Origin: an uncultured Lachnospiraceae bacterium
Lineage (GTDB): Bacteria > Bacillota > Clostridia > Lachnospirales > Lachnospiraceae
Assembly (NCBI GenBank): GCA_945913255.1
Contig: CAMEDC010000006.1
Span: 57,032 to 121,031, forward strand
Direction: 5' to 3'
Length of the DNA: 64,000 nucleotides
Part shown: positions 1 to 8,606 of the stretch, piece after piece
Position numbering within the stretch: the stretch's first letter is position 1
How the letters are laid out: each line of letters opens with the position of its first letter
Notes under the pieces: model-generated
What the model was told of the DNA's origin: nothing
The model's database searches: none
What the model saw: only the letters and a program-made list of their open reading frames with translations
Made by a program: the position numbers and the translations under genes

Positions 1-347
1 TTGATACCGCTATCCTTTGCTGCACGCAGCAGGTCTCTCGCAAACTCCGGCTGACAGAGGCTTTCCCCGCCGGACAAAGTCAGCCCACCGCCGGAACGGT
101 CATAGTAGGGTCTGTCGCGCTCCACGGTCTCCATGACCTCTGCCACCGTCACATCCTGGCCAACTATTTTTTCCTTTCCTCGAACCATCATCTCCTGAAT
201 GGCGTATTCCTGGGATTCAGGATTACAGCACCATTTACACCGCAGCACGCACCCCTTCAAAAAGCAGATAGTGCGGATGCCGGTGCCGTCGTGGATGGAA
301 TAACGCTGAATGTCAAATATCCGTCCCTTTGTTTCCAAGTAACTCAT
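1..347 (-). CDS. Glycyl-radical enzyme activating protein (radical SAM), 3' end cut by window
   Basis: N-terminal ~115 residues of a PFL-activase-type radical SAM protein. It would install the glycyl radical on the dehydratase encoded just downstream on the same strand. The translation shows the CX3CX2C iron-sulfur motif (CVLRCKWC, about residues 33-40) and the [10 protein letters not shown] motif typical of the SAM-binding region. The start ATG is at 345-347, 8 bases past the stop of the glycyl-radical enzyme gene, so the two genes form one unit, enzyme first. The C-terminal part lies outside the window, so any extra ferredoxin domain cannot be judged. Family assignment is firm; the partner is inferred from adjacency. 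Confidence 0.93.
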   Translation of the reverse strand, partial: MSYLETKGRIFDIQRYSIHDGTGIRTICFLKGCVLRCKWCCNPESQEYAIQEMMVRGKEKIVGQDVTVAEVMETVERDRPYYDRSGGGLTLSGGESLCQPEFARDLLRAAKDSGI

Positions 348-355
348 ATTTCCCC

Positions 356-2881
356 CTACCAGCCCTGCTCTGTTCTGCGGATAATGTCGTCCTGCAGGGA
401 CTTGGACAGTGTTGTAAACAGTGCACTGTAACCCGCCACACGGACTACCAGATGCGCATATTTTTCAGGATGCGCCTGTGCGTCAAGCAGGGTATCTCTG
501 TCCACCACATTAAACTGCATGTGGCTTCCCTTCTGGTCAAAATAGGAGCGAATCAACGCCACAAAGTTTTCCAGTCCCTGCTGACCCGAAAGGGCTGTCG
601 GATGGAACTTCTGGTTAAACAGCGTTCCGTTGGAGGCAATGCCGTGATCCAGCTTCGAAACGGAGTTTGCCGCAGCAGTCGGGCCGTGAACATCCTTTCC
701 GGCAGAAGGAGAAACCCCGTCTGCCACAGGGGTATGTGCCAGTCTGCCGTCCGGTGTTGCTCCGGTCTGTGCACCCAGGGGCACATTTGCGGAAACCGGA
801 TACAGACCTGCCTGGAACTGTCCGCCCCTGGGATTCTTGTATTGCAGCAAAGGTCTTGTGTAGGTGTACGCCACATCCCTTGCGAACATGTCCACTTCCT
901 CAATATCGTTTCCGAATTTGGGAACCTCGTCAATCATCGCCCGCAGTTTCTCATACTTCTTCTTTTCCTCTGCGGGAAGCTCCATATTCATCACTGTGGT
1001 AATCATGGCAGCAATCTGGCTCTCATCGACTTGCATGCCGTTCTCCGCCATTTCTTTTACAATCTGCGTCACGATTTCCGCAGCGCTGATTTCATCAAAG
1101 CCCTGTCCGTAGTTCATGGCAAGCGCACGCTTCCACTCTGTCAGGGTAACCTTCTTCTCATCGAACACCAGCTTCTTGATGGCATATAGGGAGTCTGCCA
1201 TGTTTGCAATGCCGAAGCCCTGAGGCCCGGTAAAGTTATAAACCGCACCACCCTCCTGCACGGTCTTTCCTCTCTTGATGCAGTCATCCACCATACAGGA
1301 AAGAAAAGGCAGCGGGCAGCGGGTTGCATGTGCCACATCAATGGCATTGTCCGCATTCACCAGCAGGGAAATATTGTAGTCCATCTGCTTCTTGTATGCA
1401 TCATAGAACTCGTCGAAGGTAGTCATATCCTCTACCCTTCCGGTCTCTATGCTGATTTTCTCTCCCTTGTCCCAGCCGTTGGAAAATACCAGTTCCAGCG
1501 GACGGCACATATTATAGAAAGCGGCATCATGCCACCCTTCGGTCTTGCCTGCCTTCTGCGGCTCCACACAGCCAATGATATTGTATTCTCTCGCATCTTC
1601 CAGCGTCAGTCCCCTGCTGAGCAGGGAAGGAATAATCACTTCGTCATTATAGTAAGCGGGAAGTCCGATTCCCGTTCTTGTCAAATCCGCCGCCTTCAAA
1701 AGCAGATCATGGGGACTCTTGTTCCACACACGAATGGAAAGAGACGGCTGAGGCAGGAAAACATGCTTGGAAGCCGTGATACACATAAAGGACAAATCGT
1801 TTGTCACATCGCAGGCATCCTTGTCCTGTCCTCCCACAATCAGATTCTGGAACAGGCTGTAGCCCGCAAAGCCCTCTGCACTGGCAGCATCACGACACTT
1901 GTTCAGGTCGTTTAATTTTACCCAGATACAGTCAAGCAGCTCCTGCGCAAATTCTCTCGTCAGTTTGCCGACATCCAGATCCTTCTTGTAATAAGGATAC
2001 ATATACTGGTCGAAACGTCCGGGAGAAATGGAGTGACCGCTGGATTCCAGCTGCAAAAGCTGCTGTACAAACCAGAAGCTCTGACACGCCTCATAGAAGG
2101 ATGTCGCGCCCTTCGCAGGCACACGGCGGCAGTTTGCCGCAATCTGCAAAAGCTCCTTCTTTCTGACAGCGTCCGTGCAGGAAGCCGCTTCTTCTTCCGC
2201 AAGAATCGCATAACGATTCGCATAACGAATCACCGCCTTACAGCTGATGATAACCGCCTGCAGGAACTGGCTCTTGGTACAGTAATCCATGTCTCCCGGA
2301 TTACAATTTGCCAGTTCTTCCTCTACCTGGGCGATAATTCCCTCATAACCGATTGCCAGCACCTTGTCGTATTGAACAGTCACATGTCCCACACCGTTAT
2401 AAAAATAATTGCCTGGTGTGAAAATATTGTGCTCCATGGCTTTCAGGGTTTCCGGTGCCATCAGCGAAGTTGCCAGTTCACTGGTGGTTTTTCCCTCCCA
2501 GTAAGCGTCTGCCTCCAAAAGTTCTTTCTTAGTCTGCTCCGATATGTAAAAAGGGTCTGCCTTCCTGGTTGCTACGGTATCAAACTCCGCCTCCAGCCAT
2601 TTATAGGAAAATTCCGGGTAGGTCTGGCATCCTCTGGGGGCAAGCGTAGTACTTCCCACAATCAGCTCACCGGGTCTGATTACAATGGGAATATTGTCCA
2701 GAATATGCTCAAAAGCCAGAGCACGGCGCATCACAATGGGCTTGTCCTCCGTACTCCGGTAGCTCTCGGTAATCAGTTTTGCTCGCGCGGATTCAATCTC
2801 CGGCATCTTTGCAAAAAGGTCGGATACCAGTTTCGGAATTCTGTCTGTTTTCGGAATTTCAAGAGTGTAATATTTTGCCAT
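356..2881 (-). CDS. Glycyl-radical diol dehydratase, probable B12-independent 1,2-propanediol dehydratase
   Basis: An 841-residue pyruvate formate-lyase superfamily enzyme. The radical-site motif RVAGYSALF places the glycine at residue 817. The thiyl-radical loop reads GCVEP (Cys438, Glu440), which is the dehydratase signature rather than the CC pair of true pyruvate formate-lyase. His166 in NGVGH and Asp452 in WHDAAF fit the substrate-binding residues known in glycerol/propanediol dehydratases. The expected reaction is 1,2-propanediol to propionaldehyde plus water. The rhamnose genes nearby would supply lactaldehyde and then propanediol. The start has GAGGAG five bases upstream, and a good sigma-A promoter precedes it. 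Glycerol dehydratase is the main alternative. No microcompartment shell gene is visible in this window. Confidence 0.88.
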   Translation of the reverse strand: MAKYYTLEIPKTDRIPKLVSDLFAKMPEIESARAKLITESYRSTEDKPIVMRRALAFEHILDNIPIVIRPGELIVGSTTLAPRGCQTYPEFSYKWLEAEFDTVATRKADPFYISEQTKKELLEADAYWEGKTTSELATSLMAPETLKAMEHNIFTPGNYFYNGVGHVTVQYDKVLAIGYEGIIAQVEEELANCNPGDMDYCTKSQFLQAVIISCKAVIRYANRYAILAEEEAASCTDAVRKKELLQIAANCRRVPAKGATSFYEACQSFWFVQQLLQLESSGHSISPGRFDQYMYPYYKKDLDVGKLTREFAQELLDCIWVKLNDLNKCRDAASAEGFAGYSLFQNLIVGGQDKDACDVTNDLSFMCITASKHVFLPQPSLSIRVWNKSPHDLLLKAADLTRTGIGLPAYYNDEVIIPSLLSRGLTLEDAREYNIIGCVEPQKAGKTEGWHDAAFYNMCRPLELVFSNGWDKGEKISIETGRVEDMTTFDEFYDAYKKQMDYNISLLVNADNAIDVAHATRCPLPFLSCMVDDCIKRGKTVQEGGAVYNFTGPQGFGIANMADSLYAIKKLVFDEKKVTLTEWKRALAMNYGQGFDEISAAEIVTQIVKEMAENGMQVDESQIAAMITTVMNMELPAEEKKKYEKLRAMIDEVPKFGNDIEEVDMFARDVAYTYTRPLLQYKNPRGGQFQAGLYPVSANVPLGAQTGATPDGRLAHTPVADGVSPSAGKDVHGPTAAANSVSKLDHGIASNGTLFNQKFHPTALSGQQGLENFVALIRSYFDQKGSHMQFNVVDRDTLLDAQAHPEKYAHLVVRVAGYSALFTTLSKSLQDDIIRRTEQGW

Positions 2882-2962
2882 GATAACTCCTCTCCATCTT
2901 CATCATACAATAGTTTTATTTCAAAACCCGCCGAACCAAGCGGGCATACTGTGCTAATTTTC

Positions 2963-2991
2963 AGTATATTCTTCCTTTCATGAAATGTCAA
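2963..2991 (-). promoter_or_regulatory. Sigma-A promoter of the glycyl-radical enzyme operon
   Basis: Reading the minus strand, TTGACA (2986-2991) is followed by exactly 17 bases and TATACT (2963-2968), 80 bp upstream of the dehydratase ATG. The leader holds a short CCCGC/GCGGG hairpin followed by TTTT (about 2924-2942) that could attenuate transcription. The promoter assignment is from sequence; the attenuator role is speculative. Confidence 0.75.
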
Positions 2992-3141
2992 CGAAACAAA
3001 CACTATTTTTCTAACTTTTATGTGGTATTTATTTTGATTCTGTTGGTTTTAGATGTGGTTTTCTTGATTTTTCCAGAAAATCAGGCAAGAATTATCCTGT
3101 TTATTCTTGACTTTGCAAAGGATATGAGCAATACTGTAGCT

Positions 3142-3867
3142 ATGAAAAATGAGAGTCAAACAAATATTTCAAGAATAGAATATCACTACCTGCGGACTGA
3201 CCTTCACACTCACACCATCGCCAGTGGCCATGCCACCACTGACCGGGTAACGGATCTGGCAAAGGAGGCCGCCGCACGCGGCATGGAAATTCTGGGCATC
3301 AGTGATCACGGCCCTGCCACACCGGGCAGCGCCAATCTATCCTATTTCCGGAATCTTTTTTTGTGTGAGCGGAAACGCTTCGGAATTGAACTTCGATATG
3401 GAGTCGAGGCTAACATTCTGGACAAAGACGGCACCCTGGATGTGCCGGATGAAATACTGGAAACGTTGGACTACTGCATTGTCAGTATGCACCGCCCGAT
3501 TTTCACCTCCGGTTCCGCCCTTGAAAACACACGGGCATATATCCGCGCCATGCGCCATCCGAAGGTAAAAATCATTGGGCACTGTGATGACTCCCGCTTT
3601 CCCGTTGACTATCGGGAACTGGTGGCAGCTGCTCTCTCCTGCAATGTGTTGCCGGAGTTAAACAATGTATCCCTGCTGCCCGACAGCTACCGAATAGATT
3701 GTCGTACCAACGCCGCAAAGCTGCTGCAGACCTGCGAGGCGCTCTCCTGCCCCATTCTGCTTTCCAGCGACAGCCACGGAAAGCAGAATATCGGGGAAGC
3801 TGATGAGGCATGGAAGCTGATTCGGGAAGTAGGGTTCCCGGAGGAGTTGATTCAGAATGGGAGGTAA
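3142..3867 (+). CDS. PHP-domain metal-dependent phosphoesterase (YcdX-like)
   Basis: Carries the PHP-family metal ligands in order: DLHTHT, GISDHG, EAN, SMHRP, GHCDD and SSDSHG. These usually form a trinuclear metal centre that hydrolyses phosphate monoesters such as histidinol phosphate. The substrate cannot be read from the sequence. The frame is open back to an ATG at 2980, but that extension overlaps the divergent promoter, is T-rich and has no Shine-Dalgarno sequence. Starting at 3142 gives about 241 residues, the usual size for YcdX-type proteins; ATG 3124 is possible. None of the candidate starts has a convincing ribosome binding site. It is a single gene transcribed away from the dehydratase. 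Confidence 0.82.
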   Translation: MKNESQTNISRIEYHYLRTDLHTHTIASGHATTDRVTDLAKEAAARGMEILGISDHGPATPGSANLSYFRNLFLCERKRFGIELRYGVEANILDKDGTLDVPDEILETLDYCIVSMHRPIFTSGSALENTRAYIRAMRHPKVKIIGHCDDSRFPVDYRELVAAALSCNVLPELNNVSLLPDSYRIDCRTNAAKLLQTCEALSCPILLSSDSHGKQNIGEADEAWKLIREVGFPEELIQNGR

Positions 3868-3958
3868 TCTTTTCGGAATCCTGTGATTCATGAAGACAAG
3901 TGATGTTTACAGAAAGTAAAGGATAATTAAATCTCACCATAAGTTTGAGATTTATTGC

Positions 3959-4195
3959 AAATTGAAGTTTACCTCGCGAGGGACGTCGCCGGATTTCACC
4001 TACTGCCGTCGGGGTTGGCGTATCATGTTCCTTCTTCGACACGTTTTCACTCGGGGGCGCGACGTAGCGGATGCGTAAGCGACCAAAGTACGGTCGCTAA
4101 GCACCGACGTCTTGCACGGTCGAATAAGGAACATGATACGCCAACCCCGACTGGTCGCAGAAAAGTTTCGGCGACTGTCTTTTGAAAGCAATCTG
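3959..4195 (+). repeat. Structured ~200-bp repeat, copy 1
   Basis: Starts with AAATTGAAGTTTAC and folds as nested stems. The outer stem is GTCGCCG (3985-3991) with CGGCGAC (4169-4175). A 33-bp arm at 4008-4040 pairs with 4119-4151 with one mismatch. A hairpin AGCGACC (4078-4084) pairs with GGTCGCT (4092-4098). Conserved unpaired blocks, GGGGGCGCGACGTAGCGG and CACCGACGTCTTGCACGG, flank the hairpin. The same blocks occur in two other copies in this window while the arms differ. It has no protein-coding logic; short ORFs across it are palindrome artefacts. Confidence 0.85.
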
Positions 4196-4249
4196 CAAGC
4201 GTAGTTTCCGGAAAAGCTGTGATGATAATATTTTGAGCTACGTTATTTC

Positions 4250-4452
4250 TATTTTCATGAAAGCAGTCGGGAGAACGCTTGATATGCCTGGCTCGGCCGT
4301 GCAAGACGTCGGTGCTTGGCGGCTGTATTGTAGCCGCCTATGCATCCGTTACGTCGCGCCTTCGAGCGAAAGCGTGTCGAGTCAGGCATATCATGCGGTA
4401 AGCCCGACGGAAACTGCAATAACCTAAGTGAGCGAGGTAAACTTCAATTTAC
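4250..4452 (-). repeat. Structured ~200-bp repeat, copy 2 (inverted)
   Basis: Reverse-orientation copy of the element at 3959, ending with the complement of AAATTGAAGTTTACC. It keeps the conserved blocks and the hairpin (GGCGGCT 4318-4324 with AGCCGCC 4332-4338). Its long arm is a different sequence, about 4278-4298 pairing with 4374-4396, including two wobble-type positions. About 55 bp separate it from copy 1, so the pair forms a large inverted repeat between the PHP gene and rhaD. Confidence 0.83.
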
Positions 4453-4487
4453 CTCTATCCTTAAATTTACCCCCTTAACCTCAAAAT

Positions 4488-4525
4488 AAAAATGGTGCAA
4501 ATTCTTACGAATTGCACCATTTTTC
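4488..4525. terminator. Bidirectional terminator downstream of rhaD
   Basis: AAAAATGGTGCAA pairs with TTGCACCATTTTT-type sequence around a short loop, giving a stem flanked by A and T tracts on both strands. It sits 58 bp past the rhaD stop and would end the rhamnose transcript. Confidence 0.75.
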
Positions 4526-4582
4526 CTCTGTATTCAGAATATTATTTCAATATTACATCATCAAAGCTACGGGATCGTAATC

Positions 4583-5446
4583 CTAGCAGAAAATCTCATC
4601 CGGTTCAGGCTGGTAATTCAGAATTTCCTCATTCAGTTCCACGCCGAAGTCTCTTCCGATGGCACGGATGTTGTCATCGGTAATCATCTGTCTGGGTGCT
4701 TTTCCGCCGTTTGCGGCCAGTGCAATGGAAGCAATCTGAGCTGCCTTCTCGATGGTGTGCATCAGTCCAAATGCGGTATCAAAGTCGGGACCGGATACAA
4801 ACAATCCATGGAAGGACCAGATTGCCGCATCATACTTTTCCATGAGCACACAGGTTGCCTTTGCGATTTCGGGACCGCCGGGAACCATCCAGGGAACAAC
4901 GCCGACACCGCCGGGGAATACCACACAGCACTCCGTTGCACTCTTCCAGAGCATTCTGGTAAACACCTCAGCCTTCAGTGGCAATACATAGGTCAGTGCA
5001 ATTACATAAGGTGTATGCGCATGGTAAATTACTCGGTTTGCACCGTTTGTTACCCGTTTTCTGACGGAATGATTCATAAAGTGGGTAGGAAACTCACTGG
5101 TAGGTCTTCCGCCATTCTCCAGACCCCAAACGATACGATAAGAATCACCCTTATCATTGATTTCCACGATACAGATGCTGTTCTGGGGTTCCAGGCCTAC
5201 ATTCTGAAGGAACTTTCCGCTTCCGGTAGAGATAAAATATTCTCCCTTCAGGTTATCTGCCTGAACACCAAGCTCCACCCAGGGTCCGGGCTCCGCCTTG
5301 AAATAAGGACGGCACTCTGCAACTTCCTCTTCTTTCATACGATAGGTCAGGTTTCCGCCGTTCCTCTCATGCCAGCCCTGTCTTACACCGTCATGGCACA
5401 TACGGATATAGTCTTCCATTACCTTTACACCAAATATACTGTTCAT
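4583..5446 (-). CDS. rhaD: Rhamnulose-1-phosphate aldolase
   Basis: A 287-residue class II (zinc) aldolase that splits L-rhamnulose-1-phosphate into dihydroxyacetone phosphate and L-lactaldehyde. Visible motifs are ERNGGNLT, the phosphate loop STGSGK, the zinc-binding HAHTPY and a later SFHGLF histidine, as in the RhaD/FucA family. Start chosen at 5446 because GGAGG lies six bases upstream; the frame extends further but without a ribosome site. It is the last gene of the minus-strand series rhaB, rhaA, rhaD. A GC-rich hairpin separates it from rhaA. Confidence 0.95.
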   Translation of the reverse strand: MNSIFGVKVMEDYIRMCHDGVRQGWHERNGGNLTYRMKEEEVAECRPYFKAEPGPWVELGVQADNLKGEYFISTGSGKFLQNVGLEPQNSICIVEINDKGDSYRIVWGLENGGRPTSEFPTHFMNHSVRKRVTNGANRVIYHAHTPYVIALTYVLPLKAEVFTRMLWKSATECCVVFPGGVGVVPWMVPGGPEIAKATCVLMEKYDAAIWSFHGLFVSGPDFDTAFGLMHTIEKAAQIASIALAANGGKAPRQMITDDNIRAIGRDFGVELNEEILNYQPEPDEIFC

Positions 5447-5594
5447 CTTAATCCTCCATTCCGCAGATGCATCTCGCCAAAGGAATCGCGTGCCATATAT
5501 CAAAAATCAGGCTCTTCGATTAAGGCTCTGGGGATGTCTGCGACGCAAATAACCTTGTACATGTTCTGAGATAATCAGCTGTCTTCGTTCAAAC

Positions 5595-5614
5595 GGGGTG
5601 CCGAAAGGCACCCC
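5595..5614 (-). terminator. Strong hairpin between rhaA and rhaD
   Basis: GGGGTGCC and GGCACCCC form an 8-bp perfect stem with a GAAA/TTTC tetraloop, 14 bp after the rhaA stop. Only three T residues follow on the minus strand. It may therefore act as a weak terminator or an mRNA-stabilising end that lowers rhaD relative to rhaA. No strong promoter was recognised between it and rhaD. Confidence 0.55.
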
Positions 5615-5627
5615 CACACATTTCAGA

Positions 5628-6878
5628 TTAATCTCTCTTAGAGAGAACCTCATCCTCATACTTCTTTACTTCTGCATAGAACTCCTTGTCGGATACAACA
5701 CCCTGACGCTCACAGTATTCATTCCAGATGTCGCCCAGAGGCAGTGTCTTGATTGCTTCCTGCTCTACCATCAGTTCGGTCATCTTTGCTTCATCCTGCA
5801 GTTTCTTCAGTGCCTCGTTGGGCGTACACATTGCCGCAAGAAGTGCCTTCTGCCAGCTTCTGAAGCCCATAGCCCATGCGGATACACGGTTGATGCTTGC
5901 ATCGAAGTAATCCAGTGCCATGTATACACGGTCAAGCCCGTCACAGCGAACGATTTCCTTTGCCATCTCCTTTGTCTCATCATCGAAGAGTACTACATGG
6001 TCACTGTCCCAGCGAATGGGTCTTGTGATATGCAGTGCAATCTCAGGGAAGAAACAAAGCAGTGCGGGAATCTTATCGGAAACCACCTCCGTGGGATGAT
6101 AATGTCCATTGTCCATCAAAGGCAGGCAGCCTTCGTGGGTAGCGGCAAAGCTTAAGGTAAACTCAGCACTTCCTGCTGTATAGGCTTCCACACCGATACC
6201 GAACACCTTGCTCTCTACACAGGGCTTCACCAGCTTTTTGTCAAAGGGCTCAGCCAGAATTGCTTCGATGGATTCCTTATATCTCATGCGGGGTCCCATT
6301 CTGTCAGCGGGAACATCTTTAAAGCCGTCTCCTGTCCAGATATTCATAACGCAGGGAACGCCTGTCTCCTTCGCAAAATACTCGGAAATACGGATACATG
6401 CCTTGCCGTGCTCAATCCAGAAGTTTCTTACCTCAGGGTCGGGGCTGGACAATGTCAGACCGTCTTTTACCATGGGATGAGAGAAGAAAGTGGGATTAAA
6501 ATCGATACCCATGTTTCTCTCTTTTGCAAACTCCACCCATTTTGCAAAATGCTTAGGCTCCAGCTTGTCACGGTCAACAAACTCACCGGGCTCAAAAATA
6601 GCATAGCATGCATGAAGATTCAGCTTTTTCTTTCCGGGCATCAGGCTCATTGCCTTATCCATATCAGCCATCAGCTGCTCGGGAGTCTTAGCCTTTCCGG
6701 GGTAATTGCCGGTAGTCTGGATGCCTCCGGTCAGAGGACCGTCATGGTCAAAACCGGTCACATCATCTCCCTGCCAGCAGTGAAGTGCTACGGGAGCCTC
6801 AGCCAGCTTCTTCATTGCTGCTTCTACGTCAACTCCGTAAGAAGCATAAATTTCTTTTGCAGATTCAAATCTTGTCAT
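5628..6878 (-). CDS. rhaA: L-rhamnose isomerase
   Basis: A 416-residue enzyme close to the 419-residue E. coli RhaA. It converts L-rhamnose to L-rhamnulose in the cytoplasm using Mn2+ or similar metals. Recognisable blocks are ALHCWQGDDV, GGIQTTGNYPG, NLHACYAIFE, FNPTFFSHP and MDNGHYHPTE, the last including metal ligands of the xylose-isomerase-like barrel. It sits between rhaB and rhaD on one strand, consistent with the usual order of pathway genes. The TCAC-GAGGAAACG leader gives a GAGG ribosome site close to the ATG. Confidence 0.97.
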   Translation of the reverse strand: MTRFESAKEIYASYGVDVEAAMKKLAEAPVALHCWQGDDVTGFDHDGPLTGGIQTTGNYPGKAKTPEQLMADMDKAMSLMPGKKKLNLHACYAIFEPGEFVDRDKLEPKHFAKWVEFAKERNMGIDFNPTFFSHPMVKDGLTLSSPDPEVRNFWIEHGKACIRISEYFAKETGVPCVMNIWTGDGFKDVPADRMGPRMRYKESIEAILAEPFDKKLVKPCVESKVFGIGVEAYTAGSAEFTLSFAATHEGCLPLMDNGHYHPTEVVSDKIPALLCFFPEIALHITRPIRWDSDHVVLFDDETKEMAKEIVRCDGLDRVYMALDYFDASINRVSAWAMGFRSWQKALLAAMCTPNEALKKLQDEAKMTELMVEQEAIKTLPLGDIWNEYCERQGVVSDKEFYAEVKKYEDEVLSKRD

Positions 6879-7034
6879 TTTCGTTTCCTCACTTTCAGAA
6901 TTTTCATTGTTTCTACCTGTTACTATGGTTTTTTACTTCCTTTTATCCCTTTTTTGATCCCATTTTTGCTTTTCTCAACTCGCAAACTCACACCTTCGCT
7001 GCTTCCTGTCTGCTTCGCAGACTGTTTGCTCGTT

Positions 7035-7095
7035 AAATGATACATGAAAACCAAATGCCGCCTTCGGCGTCGCTCGGTTTTCCTATGTATCATTT
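7035..7095. repeat. Long stem-loop between rhaB and rhaA
   Basis: AAATGATACAT (7035-7045) pairs with ATGTATCATTT (7085-7095), continued by AAAACC with GGTTTT, and capped by an inner GCCG/CGGC stem. The right arm overlaps the last codons of rhaB. It could terminate or protect the rhaB part of the transcript; no other copy was seen in the window. Confidence 0.7.
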
Positions 7096-8487
7096 ATATT
7101 CTTTAATCTCGAAGGATCTAAATACACATGCCCTGGCATCCTTCAATCCCTGAAGTTCACCGCCGGTCATCATCTGTGCCGCCAGATTGCCGATTGCCGT
7201 TGCTTCGGTAGGCCCTGCATAGACAGGAACGCCTGTGGCTTCTGCCGTCAGCCTGTTCAGATAATCTGCATTGGCGCCGCCGCCCACGATGTGGATGCAG
7301 TCATACTTCTGCCCGGTAATCTCCTCAATCTCCCGGATTGTCTTCGCATAGCACTGCGCCAGGCTGTTGTAAATTACACTCGCCACCTCCGCAATTCCTT
7401 CAGGAACCTGCTGACCTGACCCCTCACAAGCCGCCTGCACCTCTTTTGTCATATTGGCAGGTGCCAGGAATCTGTCGTCATTGCAGTCAACAATAGAAGG
7501 AATATTGCAATGGGAAGCCTGCTCACAGATTTCGCCAAAACCGAGCGCCCCGCCGATTTCTTTCTTCACGGACTGAATCATCCAAAGACCCATGATGTTT
7601 TTCAGATAGCGGAACCGGTAATCATATCCGCCCTCATTTGTGAGATTGTGCTTTTTGCTCTCCGGAGAACAATTTGCCTTCATCAGCTCCGTGCCCATCA
7701 AAGACCATGTACCGGAACTGATGTACAAGGTGTTGTCTCCTTCCGCCGGAACTGCGATGACTGCGGAACCTGTATCATGTGTAGCAGGAGCCACCACCTT
7801 ACAGTCAAAGCCCACCTCTGCCTGTATTTCCTCTGTCAGATTTCCAAGCACCGTACCGGGTGTCACCAGCTTCTGGAAAATCTGTCTGGGGTAACCCAGC
7901 CTGTCAATCAGCTCCATATCCCAGTCCTTCGTCTCAGGACTAACCAGCTGTCCGGTAGTTGCGTTGGTATATTCCGTGACAGCCACTCCGGACAAAAGGT
8001 AATGGAAATAGTCCGGCATCATCAGCATGGTTTTTGCCTGTGCAAGTTGCTCCGGCTTTTTCACCTTTAGTGCCATCAACTGATAAATGGTATTGAAAAT
8101 TGCCTTCTGGATACCGGTTCTGGCATACAATTCCTCCTCCGGAATAATTTTATAAACTTCCTCATCCATTCCTTTGGTTCTTCCGTCACGATAAGCAACC
8201 GCATTTCCGATGCGCTGTCCTTTCTCGTCCAGAAGCACAAAATCCACGCCCCAGGTATCAATGCCGATGCTGACAGGTATTTTCCCCGCTTCCGCACATT
8301 TCTTCATGCCCAGCTTAATCTGTGCAAACAGCTCATCCACATCCCATACATTCTCGCCATCGCGCTCCACCATTCCGTTAGGAAAACGGTGGATTTCCTC
8401 CAGCACCATTCTGCCGTCTTCCAGATGAGCCAGGATGTGCCGCCCGCTGGATGCCCCGATATCAACTGCAAGATAATAGGTTTTCAT
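7090..8487 (-). CDS. rhaB: Rhamnulokinase
   Basis: A 465-residue FGGY-family sugar kinase that phosphorylates L-rhamnulose at O1 with ATP. The N-terminal phosphate-binding motif is DIGASSGRH, and the substrate loop contains GIDTWGVDFVLLD, typical of RhaB. The second domain has DTGSAV and HIVGGGANADYLNRLTA, the ATP/adenosine motifs. The start at 8487 has GAGAGGAG eight bases upstream. It heads the rhaB-rhaA-rhaD series. A terminator for the gene on its 5' side lies in the 119-bp gap, so rhaB should have its own promoter, which I could not identify clearly. Confidence 0.96.
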   Translation of the reverse strand: MKTYYLAVDIGASSGRHILAHLEDGRMVLEEIHRFPNGMVERDGENVWDVDELFAQIKLGMKKCAEAGKIPVSIGIDTWGVDFVLLDEKGQRIGNAVAYRDGRTKGMDEEVYKIIPEEELYARTGIQKAIFNTIYQLMALKVKKPEQLAQAKTMLMMPDYFHYLLSGVAVTEYTNATTGQLVSPETKDWDMELIDRLGYPRQIFQKLVTPGTVLGNLTEEIQAEVGFDCKVVAPATHDTGSAVIAVPAEGDNTLYISSGTWSLMGTELMKANCSPESKKHNLTNEGGYDYRFRYLKNIMGLWMIQSVKKEIGGALGFGEICEQASHCNIPSIVDCNDDRFLAPANMTKEVQAACEGSGQQVPEGIAEVASVIYNSLAQCYAKTIREIEEITGQKYDCIHIVGGGANADYLNRLTAEATGVPVYAGPTEATAIGNLAAQMMTGGELQGLKDARACVFRSFEIKEYK

Positions 8488-8542
8488 ATACCCTCTCCTC
8501 TCTTTCCCCGATTACTGTAAAAATTTTACCATACCCACAGGC

Positions 8543-8578
8543 ACAAAAAAAAGACACTCTTTTGTTTAAAAAAGTGTC
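8543..8578 (-). terminator. Terminator of the PocR-sensor gene
   Basis: On the minus strand GGACACT and AGTGTC pair around an A/T-rich loop and run into eight T residues. It lies 28 bp past the stop of the sensor gene and upstream of rhaB, insulating the two. Confidence 0.75.
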
Positions 8579-8606
8579 CTTATTTGCATTCTCATAAAAA
8601 TATCTC

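Noticed and set aside
329..1189. 286-residue plus-strand frame across the glycyl-radical enzyme gene
   Set aside because: It is antisense to the C-terminal part of the dehydratase, with no recognisable domain or start signal.
2980..3141. N-terminal membrane segment on the PHP phosphoesterase
   Set aside because: The extension overlaps the divergent promoter, has no ribosome site, and would exceed the usual family length.
3955..4427. Short frames on both strands inside the inverted structured repeats
   Set aside because: They follow palindrome sequence, are not shared between copies, and lack start signals.
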